Assembly (NCBI GenBank): GCA_015680685.1
Contig: MNCI01009196.1
Coordinates: forward strand, 178,818 to 242,817
Source: Gnetum montanum
Taxonomy: Eukaryota; Streptophyta; Gnetopsida; Gnetales; Gnetaceae
Length of the DNA: 64,000 nt
Direction: 5' to 3'
The position numbers and the translations under genes were made by a program. This document shows, one piece after another, positions 1-11,178 of this stretch. Within the stretch, counting starts at the first letter, position 1, and every line of letters starts with the position of its first letter. Below the pieces are notes generated by a model. It ran no database searches. It was not told the origin of the DNA and saw only the letters and a list, made by a program, of their open reading frames with translations.

Positions 1-345
1 GCTCAAAACATGCAAAGTGTCATGGGGCCATTTACCCTTCAAGGATGTGTGGTATCTCTCCTGTTGCAAGTCCCTTTGATGTTGCGCTTCTATGGGATGA
101 TAGTCCCTTGTGTCATGACCACATGCAATGTATTCTGCATATAAAAGTGTCATTCCTATTCGTGAGAGAGCACGAAGGAGCATGTTGGGGACTGATTGGT
201 CTGGAGACAATACTATATTACCCTCCAAGTCTCTCTAATGCAGTTGTTCATCTTGGTGGAGAATAAAGGTGAAGTCGGGTACATACTCATCGGGATGAGT
301 ATATACCACATGAAACTATTGAGGAACTAGCAGATTTTGGTTATG
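1..345 (-). pseudogene. Gag N-terminal region of E0 (partial)
   Basis: Read on the minus strand, this encodes the N-terminal part of the Gag polyprotein, the structural capsid precursor of the retrotransposon. The frame contains HPDEY, FTFILHQDEQLH, DLEGNI and MLLRAL, each matching the equivalent stretch of E1 (10985-10700) and partly E3 and E2. It is the best preserved copy of this N-terminal block, with few stops (one falls at the Trp position of the LHW-x-DLEGNI motif). The gene continues beyond the left edge. No named domain is recognised in this N-terminal block. The identity as Gag rests on its position just after the primer site and on continuity with recognisable Gag in the other copies. 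Confidence 0.6.
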
Positions 346-544
346 TGTATTATGCCATCGACTGCCTCTTGTGTTAGTCCTAGGCGGTAAAGTGCTCTTA
401 TGTGAAGAAGAAGACATCTTGTCTTGTTCGGTGTGTGATGTACCGTTATCTTATCTTTCTTTGATTAACCCTAAGGGTTCATTCTAACATTTGAATGATA
501 TGAATGATTTCCTATGTTCTACACAGCGCACAAACAACTAAGTT

Positions 545-560
545 CCCGACAACGGTGCCA
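545..560 (-). other. Primer-binding site (tRNA-Asp) of E0
   Basis: The plus strand here reads CCCGACAACGGTGCCA, one base from the LTR start. This is the 3' end of plant tRNA-Asp(GUC) with two transitions, so the minus strand is the complementary primer site that starts minus-strand DNA synthesis. tRNA-Asp priming is typical of the Athila lineage. Confidence 0.8.
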
Positions 561-561
561 A

Positions 562-885
562 TGATGAGTGGCAAGGTGCCCCTATACTCAACCATACAAA
601 TACGAGCATTTCACGCGTGATCCGGTTGAACTCCAAGGACTAAGTGCTTACATGCCTTAATGGAACACTCAGGGTTAATCAATCGTTGTCTTCCCAAACT
701 TACTTGTATTGTCACAATTGTATGGTTAAGTAAGCTTGAGGTATATGATTTTTATAGCTTTTTGTCTATTTATGTCTCTTGCTAATAAAAGAAAGGGAGA
801 GAGAACTAAGTGACTAACTTACATTAACTATTCATTAATTAAGTTCTAAATGTTCCTAACACCAGTATCCGTTCTCACTTCTCAT
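562..885 (-). repeat. Truncated 5' LTR of E0
   Basis: Starts TGATGAGTGG (plus strand) next to the primer site and follows the E1 LTRs at 2123 and 11179 through the blocks CTCAACCATAC, CCAAGGACTAAGTGCTTA and GTATATGATTTTTATA. Similarity ends near CTAACACCAGTATCC (about 885). The distal LTR part, including the promoter region seen in E1, is absent. Confidence 0.75.
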
Positions 886-2117
886 TGGATCTCCTTCTCA
901 TTGATCTCTTTTTGCATGCCCACTAAGTTCTTGTCATGATTTTTTATTTTCTTGTATTTTAGGGATTTATTTTTCCAAGTAGTAGTTTTGATGACTCATT
1001 TTTTCCATATGGCCTTAAACTTCTCCATGGAGAGATTTCTAATTTTTTGTTGTCAACCAATGTATATCTACATTTACTTTGGCTAACTACTCCTAGAGGG
1101 GCTTGAGGTATTTCTTCAGTTTTTCTTTTTACTTCTCTACCTTAACAACCAATTTTAATCCTTGGTCAACTCTTGATTCTCCTTGCACATCATGGTGATA
1201 TTGTTGTTTATTCCATTTAACATTGCTTCTATCAAAAATTCATCTTATGTAACTTTTTCCTTCTCCATATCCACTTGATATTATTTAGCCTTAAGTTATT
1301 TAAAGGCTTCATCTCTAGTAAGGCCTAATTGATGAAGAGTTGGATATGATAATTGGACTATAAATTATGAAAATTTAGCCCTTAGCTATTGATTAATTGA
1401 TTCACCTTCTTAAAGTTGTGTTTCTACAATGATGAGGTTTTCCCTTATCTTAATGAGTATGAACTAGGATGTTGTCTTTGGACATACTCAAGACATCTAG
1501 GATTGATGGTCCAACTCCTACTAGTCTTTCTGATACTTTTTCATGATGATCTACACTCATACCTCTTGAACCAATTACTGCAAGCATCTAAATATCTACC
1601 ATTGCAGCAAAGTTTGGAATTGGTGCTATAGAAACTTTCAATGCTTCACTAATCCTATCGATGATTACATTTATAGTAGTTTCTTATTATTTGTATGACA
1701 TGATCACTACTATGGCTTCATCTCATTTTCTAACATCACAAGGAAGGTTGCAACATTATCCAAAATTTTTTATATTTGTTAAGTATGTAAGGATACTATA
1801 ACTCCCCCTATGGTACATTTCACTTGGATGATGGCTTGGCTTCTTTACATACAAGAGAGGTTGGATAGATCATCCTATTACCAATTTATTATTCATTCAT
1901 CCTCATTCAAATGGCTCATTATAGGATAGTAATCTACAAAACCTTCCACAAGTTCTTGGCAAGATGGTTCTAGTTGCTTAGTCCTAGCTCCAATCATTGA
2001 GATTTTGACTTCTCCCCTTTTATCTAATGATGAAGATAGAACCTCTTCTTGAAGTTTGAGTGGTAGCTTTTGTTTCATCATCTCCTATCATTATATTATT
2101 GTGGCCTTTCGAAGAAC
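886..2117 (-). pseudogene. E3 third ORF (ORF3), distal part
   Basis: Read on the minus strand, this continues ORF3 from 12004, interrupted by E1. The stretch 2081-1893 is open for 62 codons. It contains DYYPIMSHL, matching DYRPSMSHL in the E2 copy near 25.2 kb, and further on ATFLVMLE matching ASFQVMLE of E2. The protein is charged, with helical stretches suited to coiled coil, and no clear membrane segment. It sits between pol and the 3' LTR, the place of the env-like gene in Athila elements, but nothing visible supports an envelope function. Many stops and frameshifts; not functional. Function unknown. Confidence 0.6.
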
Positions 2118-2122
2118 GTTAG
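2118..2122. repeat. Target-site duplication of E1 (left copy)
   Basis: GTTAG directly before the left LTR; the partner ATTAG lies at 11999-12003 directly after the right LTR. The single difference is a G to A transition. Five bases is the usual size for Ty3/gypsy integrase. Confidence 0.75.
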
Positions 2123-2971
2123 TGATGAGTGGTGAGATTTCCCTATGCTCAACCATACGAATATGAGCGTACATGCATGATCCGGTTGAATTCCAAGGAC
2201 TAAGTGCTTATGCGCCTTCACAGAACCCGGATGGGTTAGTAAATTGTTGTCTTCCCAAGCTTACTTGTATAGAACGATTATATGGTTAAGTAAACTTGAG
2301 GTATATGATTTTTATATATTTTTTGATGTTTATGTCCTGGTGCTACAAAGGGAGAAGTAAACTAATTAAGTAACTAATTCAATTTACTAATCTACTATGC
2401 TCTAACTAGTCCTAACACTAGCATCCATTCCCACCTACTATACACATCTTGAACCAGTGCGACACTACTGGGATTACCAAACACTAATCGTTACTGGGTT
2501 ACCAAGTGTTCCACGCATGCTCGAAGTGGTCGTACCAAGTGTGCTTACTTGGGGGAGTTAAAAGAGAGAGAGAGAGAGAGCATTAATTAACTAAGGAAAG
2601 CATTAAATAACTGTAAATAACATTAAATAAGCTATTCTTAATGTTGCAAGGTTTATCACAAATTTCATCTTTATTTCAGACCACAAGGCGTGCTTAGGTA
2701 CACAATGCTCGAATAAAGATCCATTCACTTTATGACTCCTACTGTAGGCACTCAGAAATGATTCTAACTCTAAGGAAGGAAAACAATAAGAGTTTGGGTA
2801 AGGGACTAAGACTAATTAACTAACTATTGCCAAACCAAGTGCGCCCACCTTTTATTTATAGGCGACAAGATAGACCCAGATATTAGATGTCCGATATTGC
2901 TTGGAAGGCTCCGATATCGCATACTTAATATTGCAGATGCCATATTGTGGCCTTGATATCACGGCTCATCA
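2123..2971 (-). repeat. 3' LTR of E1
   Basis: Begins TGATGA and ends TCATCA on the plus strand, a perfect 6-bp terminal inverted repeat. It matches 11179-11998 along its length, including a GA-repeat near 2560-2580 and the TATA region. Differences between the two LTRs are mostly transitions. Confidence 0.92.
2851..2860 (-). promoter_or_regulatory. TATA box in E1 3' LTR
   Basis: The minus strand reads TATAAATAAA. The same sequence lies at the same place in the other LTR (11906-11915). It is placed about 110 bases from the upstream LTR end in transcription direction. Confidence 0.6.
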
Positions 2972-2985
2972 TACCCCCATGACTG
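2972..2985 (-). other. Polypurine tract of E1
   Basis: The minus strand reads CATGGGGGTA directly before the 3' LTR. E2 has the same CATGGGGGTA before its 3' LTR. This is the usual primer for plus-strand DNA synthesis. Confidence 0.8.
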
Positions 2986-4884
2986 AATGAAAACTCGTCA
3001 TTGAGTTCCTTACAAAATATTGGTAAGGTATGGGATTATTGATTGAATGAGAACTGACAATGATAAGGAATAACAGACTCAAAGTGCCTGGTGAATAGAT
3101 CAACAAACATATTACAACATTGTTGTTCATGCCCATTGTGGTGAACATTGTACATAGATGACATCTAGACCCTCATCCAATAGCTTGAAGAGAAAGAGAA
3201 AGAGAAAATAAAATGAGGTGCGTTGCTGCAAATGTCAAAAATGTGCATTCCATTATTCATCCATAGCCCCATGAGCAAACTTGTTCCTTGCGTAAACGCT
3301 CCAACTCCTGTCCATCCCAAGTGCTTCCTCCTATCCTAGTGCATTGTTCGTGTAATGGCCATCTGCACACACAACACAGTCATGAATTAGCAAGGATAGA
3401 TAAGCCATAATGTAGTTGATACCTTGCCTCGATATAAGCGCATTGGCTGGGTTGTGGGTATGGCAGATACTGGGTTAGAGGTTTTTAACTGATAACTACC
3501 CAAGTTGTAGGGGTGAGATAGGTAATTGAATGGAAAAATTTATGATAGGGTCCCCACGACTAAGAGCTAACCTCTGGTAGCAATAAGGTGGAAAAATTGA
3601 AGGAACAACGAAGATGAGGGAAATAACAATGGTGAAGCTAGTAAAATGGATGTCATGGAGGGGGATGAAACAAGAAATGGTTGATTGTAAAGAATTTTTA
3701 AGGAAAAGAACTTAACAATTGCACCAAAAAGGAATGTCAGTGGGTCCTCCCCAAAGCAGGCCCATGCCTTTTATGCCCTAACAGACCTGCAAACCAAAGA
3801 GTTCGTAGGCTCTCGGAATGACATATGGAAACAATGGTTAAGAACTTACCCACAAGAGTTTCCCAAATACTAACAATGCATCAACCAAGACATAGACTAA
3901 TCATAAAACTAGTAATGAGGTGGAATATGGGAAGAAATATGGAACAAGAGGAGAAAATGAAATGGAATCCCAAGAGCAAGGTTGTGTAAAGTTCCTTGTG
4001 TATTATGTGGTTAAGGTGACTAAATAAAATTCGTCCCAAGTTTGGACTCACCAACCACATCCAGTGACCTCGCAGTAATACATTTGACCAATCCATCCTC
4101 ATGAAGCAACAAGAATGCATCCATCGAGTCACCACCATTCCAAGGAGAGAAAGATAGGAAAGCAGGAAGTGAGAAAGGGCCTTAGTTAGAGGGAACCTTC
4201 AAGCATGGGTAACATGTCTTTCCAGTGCCATAACTAGTGTTTGTAGCCCATGTTTCTTTATTATGTATAAGGGGTGTGCTTTGAATTCCCACTCATTTTT
4301 TTTTTGCATGACAACCACACCATGCAAAGACTTATTTAGATTCATTCAACTTCCTGATATTTGGTAAATAGCGGAATGGCAGAAGACTCATGAAAAGCAT
4401 CCAAGTACCCAAGAGAATAGTCAGCACAAATGCGTTGAATCCCCTTGAAGTCACATCCTTTTCAATCCATTTGAATCTTTCCTTGGTTTGAAAAGTACTA
4501 AGCCACTAGTTCATTAATAAGTTTTTCTTAGAAAAAAAAAAGGGATAGTACACTTCCAAACAAAGAGGAATCATAGAGTTGAATGGATGAATGGATGACA
4601 TTGACTCATTGCCTATTTTATCAAAAGAAACCATATCTTAGTATCAGCATTGAAAATCAAAGGTAAAAACTAAACATTAACAATCAACACCATTAGGACA
4701 ATCCACCATCATTAGCACTTATTATATGACGAATGAAAGTAAATCAAACAAACAAAGAAATAGTAAAAATGGTAACAATGGTGTAAAACAACAAATAAGT
4801 AAATATGAAAAAATGTTTAAAAAAAATGTGTAGAACAAAAATACAAAAGGAACTGAGGGCTAAGAATGATTAGCATTAGTAACC
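2986..4884 (-). other. E1 3' noncoding region
   Basis: About 1.9 kb between integrase and the polypurine tract with no convincing ORF; an open stretch at 4138-3881 (85 codons) has no recognisable content. Read on the minus strand it holds landmarks shared with E2 and E3: a T-rich spacer (about 4850-4740), a block at 4600-4360 with repeated CATCCATTC, one copy of the ACATGTTACCCATGC motif (about 4220-4195), and the exact 19-base block at 3757-3739. ORF3, present here in E2, is not seen, so E1 may have lost it. Confidence 0.6.
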
Positions 4885-6060
4885 CTCTTCCCCATGACTA
4901 AGTTGGAGGGAGGAGATCCAAAATAGTGAGCAGGGTTATCCACCAATAGAGGTAGTATTGGTATTGGCTGTTCTAGGCTCATGGAAAGGTTTGGTTTGTT
5001 GGATGTTGACCAAAAATTTCTTATCTAGGCTATCAGGTTTGTAAATCATCATGGATCCTAAAGGAAAAGTTGCATGAATAATATAAGGTCCTTCCCACAG
5101 CATTTGAAATTTAGTGCATTGTGGGACATGTGTGGGGTTCTAATAAAGAACCTTCTCTCCCGGTTGGTACTTAACTTTTCTAATTTTCAGGTCATGATGT
5201 TGTTTATTAAAAGCCTTGTGCAATTCATTAGATGACAAGGCGACTAATCGGTTCTCATCTAACAGGTTAAGGTTCATTAACTATTCTTTTTGTGCTAGAT
5301 TAAGGTCAATATAGAGATCACATGCTATTGATAGTGTACAGAGTTCTACTTGAATAGGAGAGTAGCCTATAGGGAGTTTCCATGTGGAGCGGTATGCCCA
5401 AAGAGCATCATTCAGTTTGGTGCTCCAATCTTGCCTATATTTGCTAATGGTTCTTGTCAATATTTTCGTAATCTCCCTATTGGTTACTTTGGCCTGACCA
5501 TTCGCTTGAGGGTGGTATGGTGTAGTCAGTTTGTGTTTAACTCCTAAGCGTTGCATCAACTTTTGAAAAGTCACACCCATAAAATGTGTATCATTATTTA
5601 AAATAAGTCCAAGAGGCACACCAAACATGTTAAAAATTTGTTGTTGAACAAATCCTATAGTAGTAAATTATGTACAGTCCATAATAGCAACTTCTTTTGC
5701 CCATTTTGTAAAGTAGTCAATGGTAACAACAATGTAAGCTTTTCCAATAGACATTGGTGTAACAGGCCACATAGAATCAATTCCCCATATGTCGAAGGGT
5801 TATAAAGGTTGAATCCATTATTGTGGACCCTCCATCCTAGCAATCATTCCCCCATCATGTTGGCAGTGCTCACAAGATTGGACAAAATGCTGAGCATCCT
5901 GGAACAATGTAGGCCAATAATATCATGCAAGCAAGATTTTAATGGTTGTTCGTCTCCCAGCATAATGACCCCCACAAGGATCCTCATGAGCATCTTGGAG
6001 AACTCATAATTGATCTACATTAGGAACACACCATCAGACCAAGCCATTGGGACATACCTT
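4885..6060 (-). pseudogene. Integrase of E1 (decayed)
   Basis: Ty3/gypsy integrase, which inserts the element DNA into the host genome. Read on the minus strand: the zinc-binding end (CGGHHAGRRT near 5950, SCEHCQ near 5870), the first catalytic Asp in GIDSMWP (about 5775), then a 115-codon open stretch 5628-5281 with NNDTHFMG, HPQANGQAKVTNREI and ALWAYRS, and a C-terminal part with MLWEGPYIIHATFPLG and PFHEPRTANTN. Two catalytic positions appear lost by G to A changes: the second Asp (usually SDGGTHF, here NNDTHF) and the Glu (usually NGQAEV, here NGQAKV). Several stops interrupt the frame. Overall match is to Athila-type integrase. Confidence 0.88.
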
Positions 6061-7760
6061 ATAAAGGTATCCATTGATTTTCATGAAATATTTGGCTCAG
6101 TGGAGAAACTGTTGTTTCTTTTTTAGCGTCTAACTATTGTGGTGTTTCTTGTGTAAGGAGATAGGTAAGAATGCTACTATACCAATTTATTTCCATGGTT
6201 AATTGATTATTTACTACACTTGCAAAGAGGAATTCATTAGGAAAGTGATCAAAAAACATATATTCATCCTCTTTGTTATCCCATCTTAACCGAGATGAAT
6301 GATCAGCAACAACGTTCTTGGTGCCTTTACAATCTATCATCATAAGATCAAACTCTTGTAAGATTACAAGCCATCATATGATGTGATGGCTTACCATTGG
6401 TTTATTTAGCAGGAACCAAATTGCACTATGGTATCTGTGTACAAATACCTTATAGCCCAATACATAGTGCCTAAACTTATCTAGTGCAAACACCATAGCC
6501 ATTAATTCCTTTTCTATCGTGTTTACTTGAGTTGTGCACCAAAAATACTTCAACTTGCACAGTGAATGTAATAGGGTCATTTCAAGTCATCTAACTATGT
6601 AAGTACGACTCCTAAAGCAAAGTTAGATGTGTCAGTCATTATATGGAATGGTCTGGACTAGTCAGGAGCTTGTAGAATAAGTGTTTCTACAAGCTTCTAT
6701 TTTAAAGTTTGAAAAGCTAACTCACATTCTCTAGTCCATTTAAAAGGTACATCCTTTTTCGTTAGTTCAACCAATGGTTTTGCAACCCTTGAAAAGTTCT
6801 CTATGAATCTTCTATAATAGCAAGTGTGTTCAAGGAATGATTGGATATCTTTTACAGTTTCAGGTTGGTGCAAGATTCCTTGGATGACTTTAATCTTTTT
6901 GGGGTCTACCTCTATCCTTGTTTGTGAAATCTTATGTCCTAATACTATGCCTTCTTGGACCATTAAATGGCTTTTTTTCTAGTTAAGCCTTCAATTCTTT
7001 TCAATGCATCATTTTAGTACTTTTTGTAATCGGTCCAATGCTTGATCGAAGTTCACTCCGTAGGTGGAGAAATCATCCATGAAGACTTCTACACCATTCC
7101 TTATGTGCTGCTAAAAGATACTTAGAACCAAATGTTGAAACATTACAGGAGCATTGAACAAGCTAAACAACATCTGTTTGTATGAAAATGTCCCCCAAGG
7201 ACTTGTGAATGTGGTCTTGGCTTGGTCTTCTGGTGCTATTTGGATTTGGTTGTATCCATTGTACCCATCTAGAAAACTATAGTGGCAATGCCCTACAATG
7301 GTGTCAAAGACTTGGTCGACAAATGGCAATGGAAAGTGGTGTTTGAATGTTGCCATGTTTAGTAGCCTAAAGTCTATACACACCCTCCATTAACCTCCCT
7401 TCTTGGGCACAATAACTAATGCACTAACCCATTCGCTATTAGCAATGGGGTAGATGAACCCAGCTTTTAGAAGCTGCTCAATTTCTTCCTTAACCACTTG
7501 CATAAGTTTTGGGTTTAATCGCCTCTACAGTTTTTGTTGAGGCTTCATGGAGGGGTCAGTGTAAATTCTATGTTAGCATATTTTAGGATCTATTCTAGTT
7601 AATTTAGGATATGACCAAGTAAAGGCTTTCGACCATTTGTTCACCATTTTCAACAGCCTCTCTTTTTGTTGAGGGGTGAGCTTAGCATTAATAATTACCG
7701 ATTTTCCATTTTTGAGAAATGTGTACTCCATACTGATGGGAAATAGTTTTAACTCCAAGG
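6061..7760 (-). pseudogene. Reverse transcriptase and RNase H of E1 (decayed)
   Basis: Copies element RNA into DNA and degrades the RNA template. Read on the minus strand from 7758: a pre-RT segment with KLTPQQKERLL and AFTWSY typical of Athila pol; RT core 7383-7111 with CIDFRLLN, HFPLPF, FLDGYNGYNQI and APEDQAKTTFT; the polymerase box FMDDFS near 7080; connection 6963-6697 with MVQEGIVLGHKIS and CYYRRFI; RNase H 6580-6374 with EKELMAMVFALDKFRHY; and the tether with GTKNVVADHSSRL near 6320. The catalytic DD pair is intact, but stops and frameshifts separate the segments. The Athila lineage is the best match. Confidence 0.9.
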
Positions 7761-7899
7761 GCTCTTACTTAAATTTGTTAGGGATTTCCAACTTCTCCCA
7801 GTTGATATTTTCAATGTTGAGAGTTGGAAGTTGGTGATGGACTTTCTCTAATGTGTCTATGCTATTGATGTAAGCACAAGTCAAATCCTCAGTTGGTTC

Positions 7900-8560
7900 C
7901 ATGCATATAGTTAAGTTGCTCTCTTGGTCAGTTGTCAGCCACTAGGTGGCTTCCTGTCTTATGGCTACTACATATAGGCATCTTTGTATGTTAGTTACTT
8001 GTGCACACTAGTTGCATGTAAGCAATGTTAAACGTTGTACAAACTAGGACTTCTGCACGCAACTATACCCTATGTCACTATATGTGATGTATAGAGCTTT
8101 CTTCTTTTCAATCTTTTCAAATGTATTTTCCTTTGATATCTCTAGGGAAAGATCATGTATTCCTAGGCATGCATCAATTTTGCTTAGCCATGCTCTTCCC
8201 ATTATGATAGGAAAGTCCCCCTTACAGTTGTTGACTTAAATCACTAGGAAGTTGGTTGTATACGACCATCTACAAATACTGGTAACAATGTCCTCCACTA
8301 GTCCGAATGGGATAGTGATGGACTAGTTGGCTAGCTTTAAACAAATGTTACTCTTTTCTAGTGGAGGCAGGTTCCAGGCTTTATACATTTCTTGAGAGAT
8401 TAAGTTGACACTAGAACCTAAATCCAAAAGAGCCGTGCAAGGTTCGTTCCCAACGATTTGTAAATATATAAGAGGACTCCCAGGATCAGAGAATTTCCTA
8501 AGAAGATGGCCAACCTTAATCTAATCGGTAATGGCATGCATCAACATGACCATGTGCGTT
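7900..8560 (-). pseudogene. Aspartic protease of E1 (decayed)
   Basis: Retrotransposon protease that cuts the Gag-Pol polyprotein. On the minus strand near 8470-8400 it reads PLIYLQIVGNEPCTALLDLG followed by SSVNL, so the active-site triad is D-L-G in the DLGSS form seen in Athila-type proteases. Near 8215-8165 FPIIMGRAWLSKIDA and LSLEIS match E2 (18.12 kb) and E3 (42.5 kb). Stops are scattered through the linker to RT. The upstream boundary with the Gag linker is approximate. Confidence 0.8.
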
Positions 8561-8579
8561 GAATGTGACCTTTGGTTTG

Positions 8580-10990
8580 AAGGGAGTTCTAAAGTTTTGG
8601 ATGATGGTGAGGCCTTTGGAGAGTTAGCGTTTGTGATTGCAAGGACTTGGTTGGATTGTCAGTCCTAAAGAAAGGCCTCTTATTTACATGATTTTCTGAA
8701 CCAACAGTAGGGTGAGGATTAATAGGCTTTATAGCGTTACATTGTTGTGGCTGGGCAAGGAGCTCACCCTGCATGGCTGGAGTAGGTGGTAATGGAGTTA
8801 AGGGTGGAAGAGATGCAGCCGAATGAGAAGGATAGTATGTTTGTGGAACATCGCCCCTAGGAGAAGGAGTTCTATAATACTCATGGGGTTGGTAGTAAGG
8901 TTGGGGAGCAACGTGACTAGTAGAGTCACGAGGAGAGATTGGCTATTGCACGTAGTATCCATATGGGTCGGGTTGACGGTAAGGGTACTGTTGACATGGT
9001 GGTGGCATTTCCCATGATTGTGGGTGCTACCACTATTGATATTGCTCATTTGGTTGTGGTGGAGTTCCACTTGGATAATACATCAAGGGTTGGTGGAACT
9101 ACCTTGGATTACCTTGGGGATAAGGTAACCTTCGAGGTGTTTACCTTCTGTTTAATCGCGCATTGAGTGCATACACCCCAAACTCCTTTAGATGTGAGAT
9201 TACAGGGCAACATCCCTTAGGATGGTCATATTAGCATATCTCACATCCCCCCATCATTGTCTATATCCAAATCCACAACCTCTTCAATGATGGCAACTTT
9301 TCCCTTACCTTTGTAACGTGCATATTCAGCATCTCTCTTTTTTCTCCTTTCTTGATCACTACCTTCCTCTCTAGACTCCTCTACTATTTTGAGAACTATT
9401 TGAAATCTATTATCTATGGAGTCCCACATTTGGTCCACCTTTGCCAATACTTCCAATGCAAGTTTTTGAATGGAAAAGGTTTTCTTATTCATCATCTCTT
9501 TAAGTCATGACTCTTCTTCATCCTCATAAAATCTAACTCCCTTCTTTCAAAGGGAAGGATCTTTATTATATTCTTCCACACTCTCTCTTTTCCTTAACTC
9601 ACCTTCCTCTTTAGCAACTTGCTCCAACAATCTTTGTACTTGATGGACCCTAAGCTCAGATAGCTTTCCTTGGGCATAACTCCCAAGGGTTCTTCATGTT
9701 TTGTGCCTAAGCCCATCTACGAGATGGCATAGTTGTTCCCTGTGTGAGTAACCATGGCCTAGGAAATGATGTAATAGTGCATAATATCAGCCCATGAAAG
9801 CATCCAAGGGTTCATGTCCTCCTTGTTTCCATCCTTAGATTTTCTTTCATAGGTTGGACACTTGGGAGTACGTTTGATACTTATCATTGAATAGTTCTAA
9901 CATGGTACTCAATCGGCGAATGGAATCTAGTTCTAAGACTAGTACTAGCTTTTTACTTCCTTGATCAGTATCCATGGAAACAACTTGAATTTTTGCCACT
10001 CATTTTCTATGTTTTACAAGGCACATGCATCATGAAATGCTTGCAAATTATTTTGAGGATCAGCATTGTATCCCCCTTCAAATTGTGGGATATTGTTCAT
10101 GTCCAATCTTTTGATCCTACTATCTTTTTGGTGCCTTGTTGGGATTCTAATAGCCTTAGTTATATCTAGCATACTTCAAGTAGCAAGTAGGGGTACATCA
10201 TGATCGTACTATCTATGGCGTCTATGATGCCTATGTTGTTCCCTACTCTCCCTCCTTTCATGATAAGTTTCTATAGAATGCCCTCATCCCCTTTCTCGAC
10301 TACTTTGTCTATGATTCCCATTTTTCTTACCATTATCCTCAGGGTTTTTTTCCTTGCGACTGCATCCAGATCTTGAAGGAGAGGATGAAGGATATGATGA
10401 AGGTGAAGAAGAAGGAGGACCATCATCATGATGGCACCTGCTTCCTTCTCTTCTGTGGTCATGGCCTCAATTGCGGTTATGATCAGAATATCCATCTTCG
10501 TCATGTGTTCGTGTTCCTTTTTCAGACCCTTTATGTCCATTGATACTAGAATCTGGGTTATGGATAGTTGAGTAAAGATTTTGATACACCACCCCTTGAC
10601 CGAAGTCAATAGGAGGAACAACATTGTGTGGAAGACTTCCTAAGGTAGCTTCACCACCCTGAGTTTTACCTATGACATACAGGACATTTTGAGATAACTT
10701 CCTCTTCATGGAATCATAACGTCTCTCCTATTGTATATCCCTTTGATGTTGCACCTCCATGGGTCGATACTCTCTCAACTCGTGATCATGCATAATGTAC
10801 TCTGCCTATAGGTGCTGCATACCAATTTGTGTGAGAGCACGAAGGAGCATGCCTAGGACTAAGCGATCAGGAGGTAACACTATGTTACCTTCTAAATCAC
10901 ACCAATGCAATTATTCATCCTAGTGGAGGATAAAGGTAAATTTTGGTATATACTTATCGGGATGAATGTATACCACACAAAACTGTTGGG
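8580..10990 (-). pseudogene. Gag polyprotein of E1 with P/Q/Y-rich linker
   Basis: Structural polyprotein forming the particle. On the minus strand: an N-terminal block (10985-10710) with HPDKY, FTFILH, LHWCDLEGNIVLPP and MLLRAL; a hydrophilic part with KRKLSQNVLYVIG; a Ser/Arg-rich low-complexity stretch near 10.45-10.3 kb; the capsid-like region 10.2-9.6 kb (much decayed); a helical segment 9495-9250 with VDQMWDSID; a Cys/His motif at 9245-9186; and from 9110 to 8800 a linker rich in Pro, Gln and Tyr (YYPSGTPPQPNEQYQQWQ and onward). The same order occurs in E2, E3 and, where preserved, E4. Several frameshifts and stops. The linker to protease is unusually long. Confidence 0.8.
9186..9245 (-). 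other. Non-canonical Cys/His motif in E1 Gag
   Basis: The minus-strand frame reads CEIC, a stop where Gln is expected, YDHPKGCCP, then ISHL. The pattern C-x2-C-x3-H-x3-C-x6-H differs from the usual retroviral CCHC knuckle (C-x2-C-x4-H-x4-C). E3 and E2 have related versions. It is probably the nucleic-acid-binding knuckle of this lineage. Confidence 0.6.
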
Positions 10991-11160
10991 GGATTGGTGG
11001 ACCTAGGTGATAAAACACTCTTGTAAGAAGAAGAAGACATAATTGTCTATTCAGTGTGCAATAATTTTCGTTTCAATAATTGTAAGATAACCACTCCTAA
11101 GGGTTCGTTCCAATGATGGGAAGATTTCCTAAGTTCTAGCTAGCACACAAACAACAAATT

Positions 11161-11177
11161 CCCCAGTAACAACACCA
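11161..11177 (-). other. Primer-binding site (tRNA-Asp) of E1
   Basis: The plus strand reads CCCCAGTAACAACACCA next to the LTR. Against the tRNA-Asp 3' end it has five differences in 17, all transitions (G to A or C to T). Confidence 0.75.
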
Positions 11178-11178
11178 A

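Larger units (their letters stand above)
1..885 (-). mobile_element. E0: partial Athila-like LTR retrotransposon
   Basis: Fragment of a minus-strand Ty3/gypsy element that runs off the left edge. Read on the minus strand it shows a 5'-truncated LTR (885 to 562), a tRNA-Asp primer site (560-545) and the start of Gag. The same order and closely similar sequence recur in E1 at 11998-10700. Similarity to the E1 LTR fades at about 885, where E3 third-ORF sequence begins, so more than half of the LTR is missing on that side. Confidence 0.75.

Noticed and set aside
2557-2580. GA-repeat as an independent microsatellite
   Set aside because: Present at the same place in both E1 LTRs, so it is part of the LTR.
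3881-4138. 85-codon minus-strand frame in E1 as ORF3 remnant
   Set aside because: None of the ORF3 landmarks (WYLG, IAKAL, MSHL) is present.
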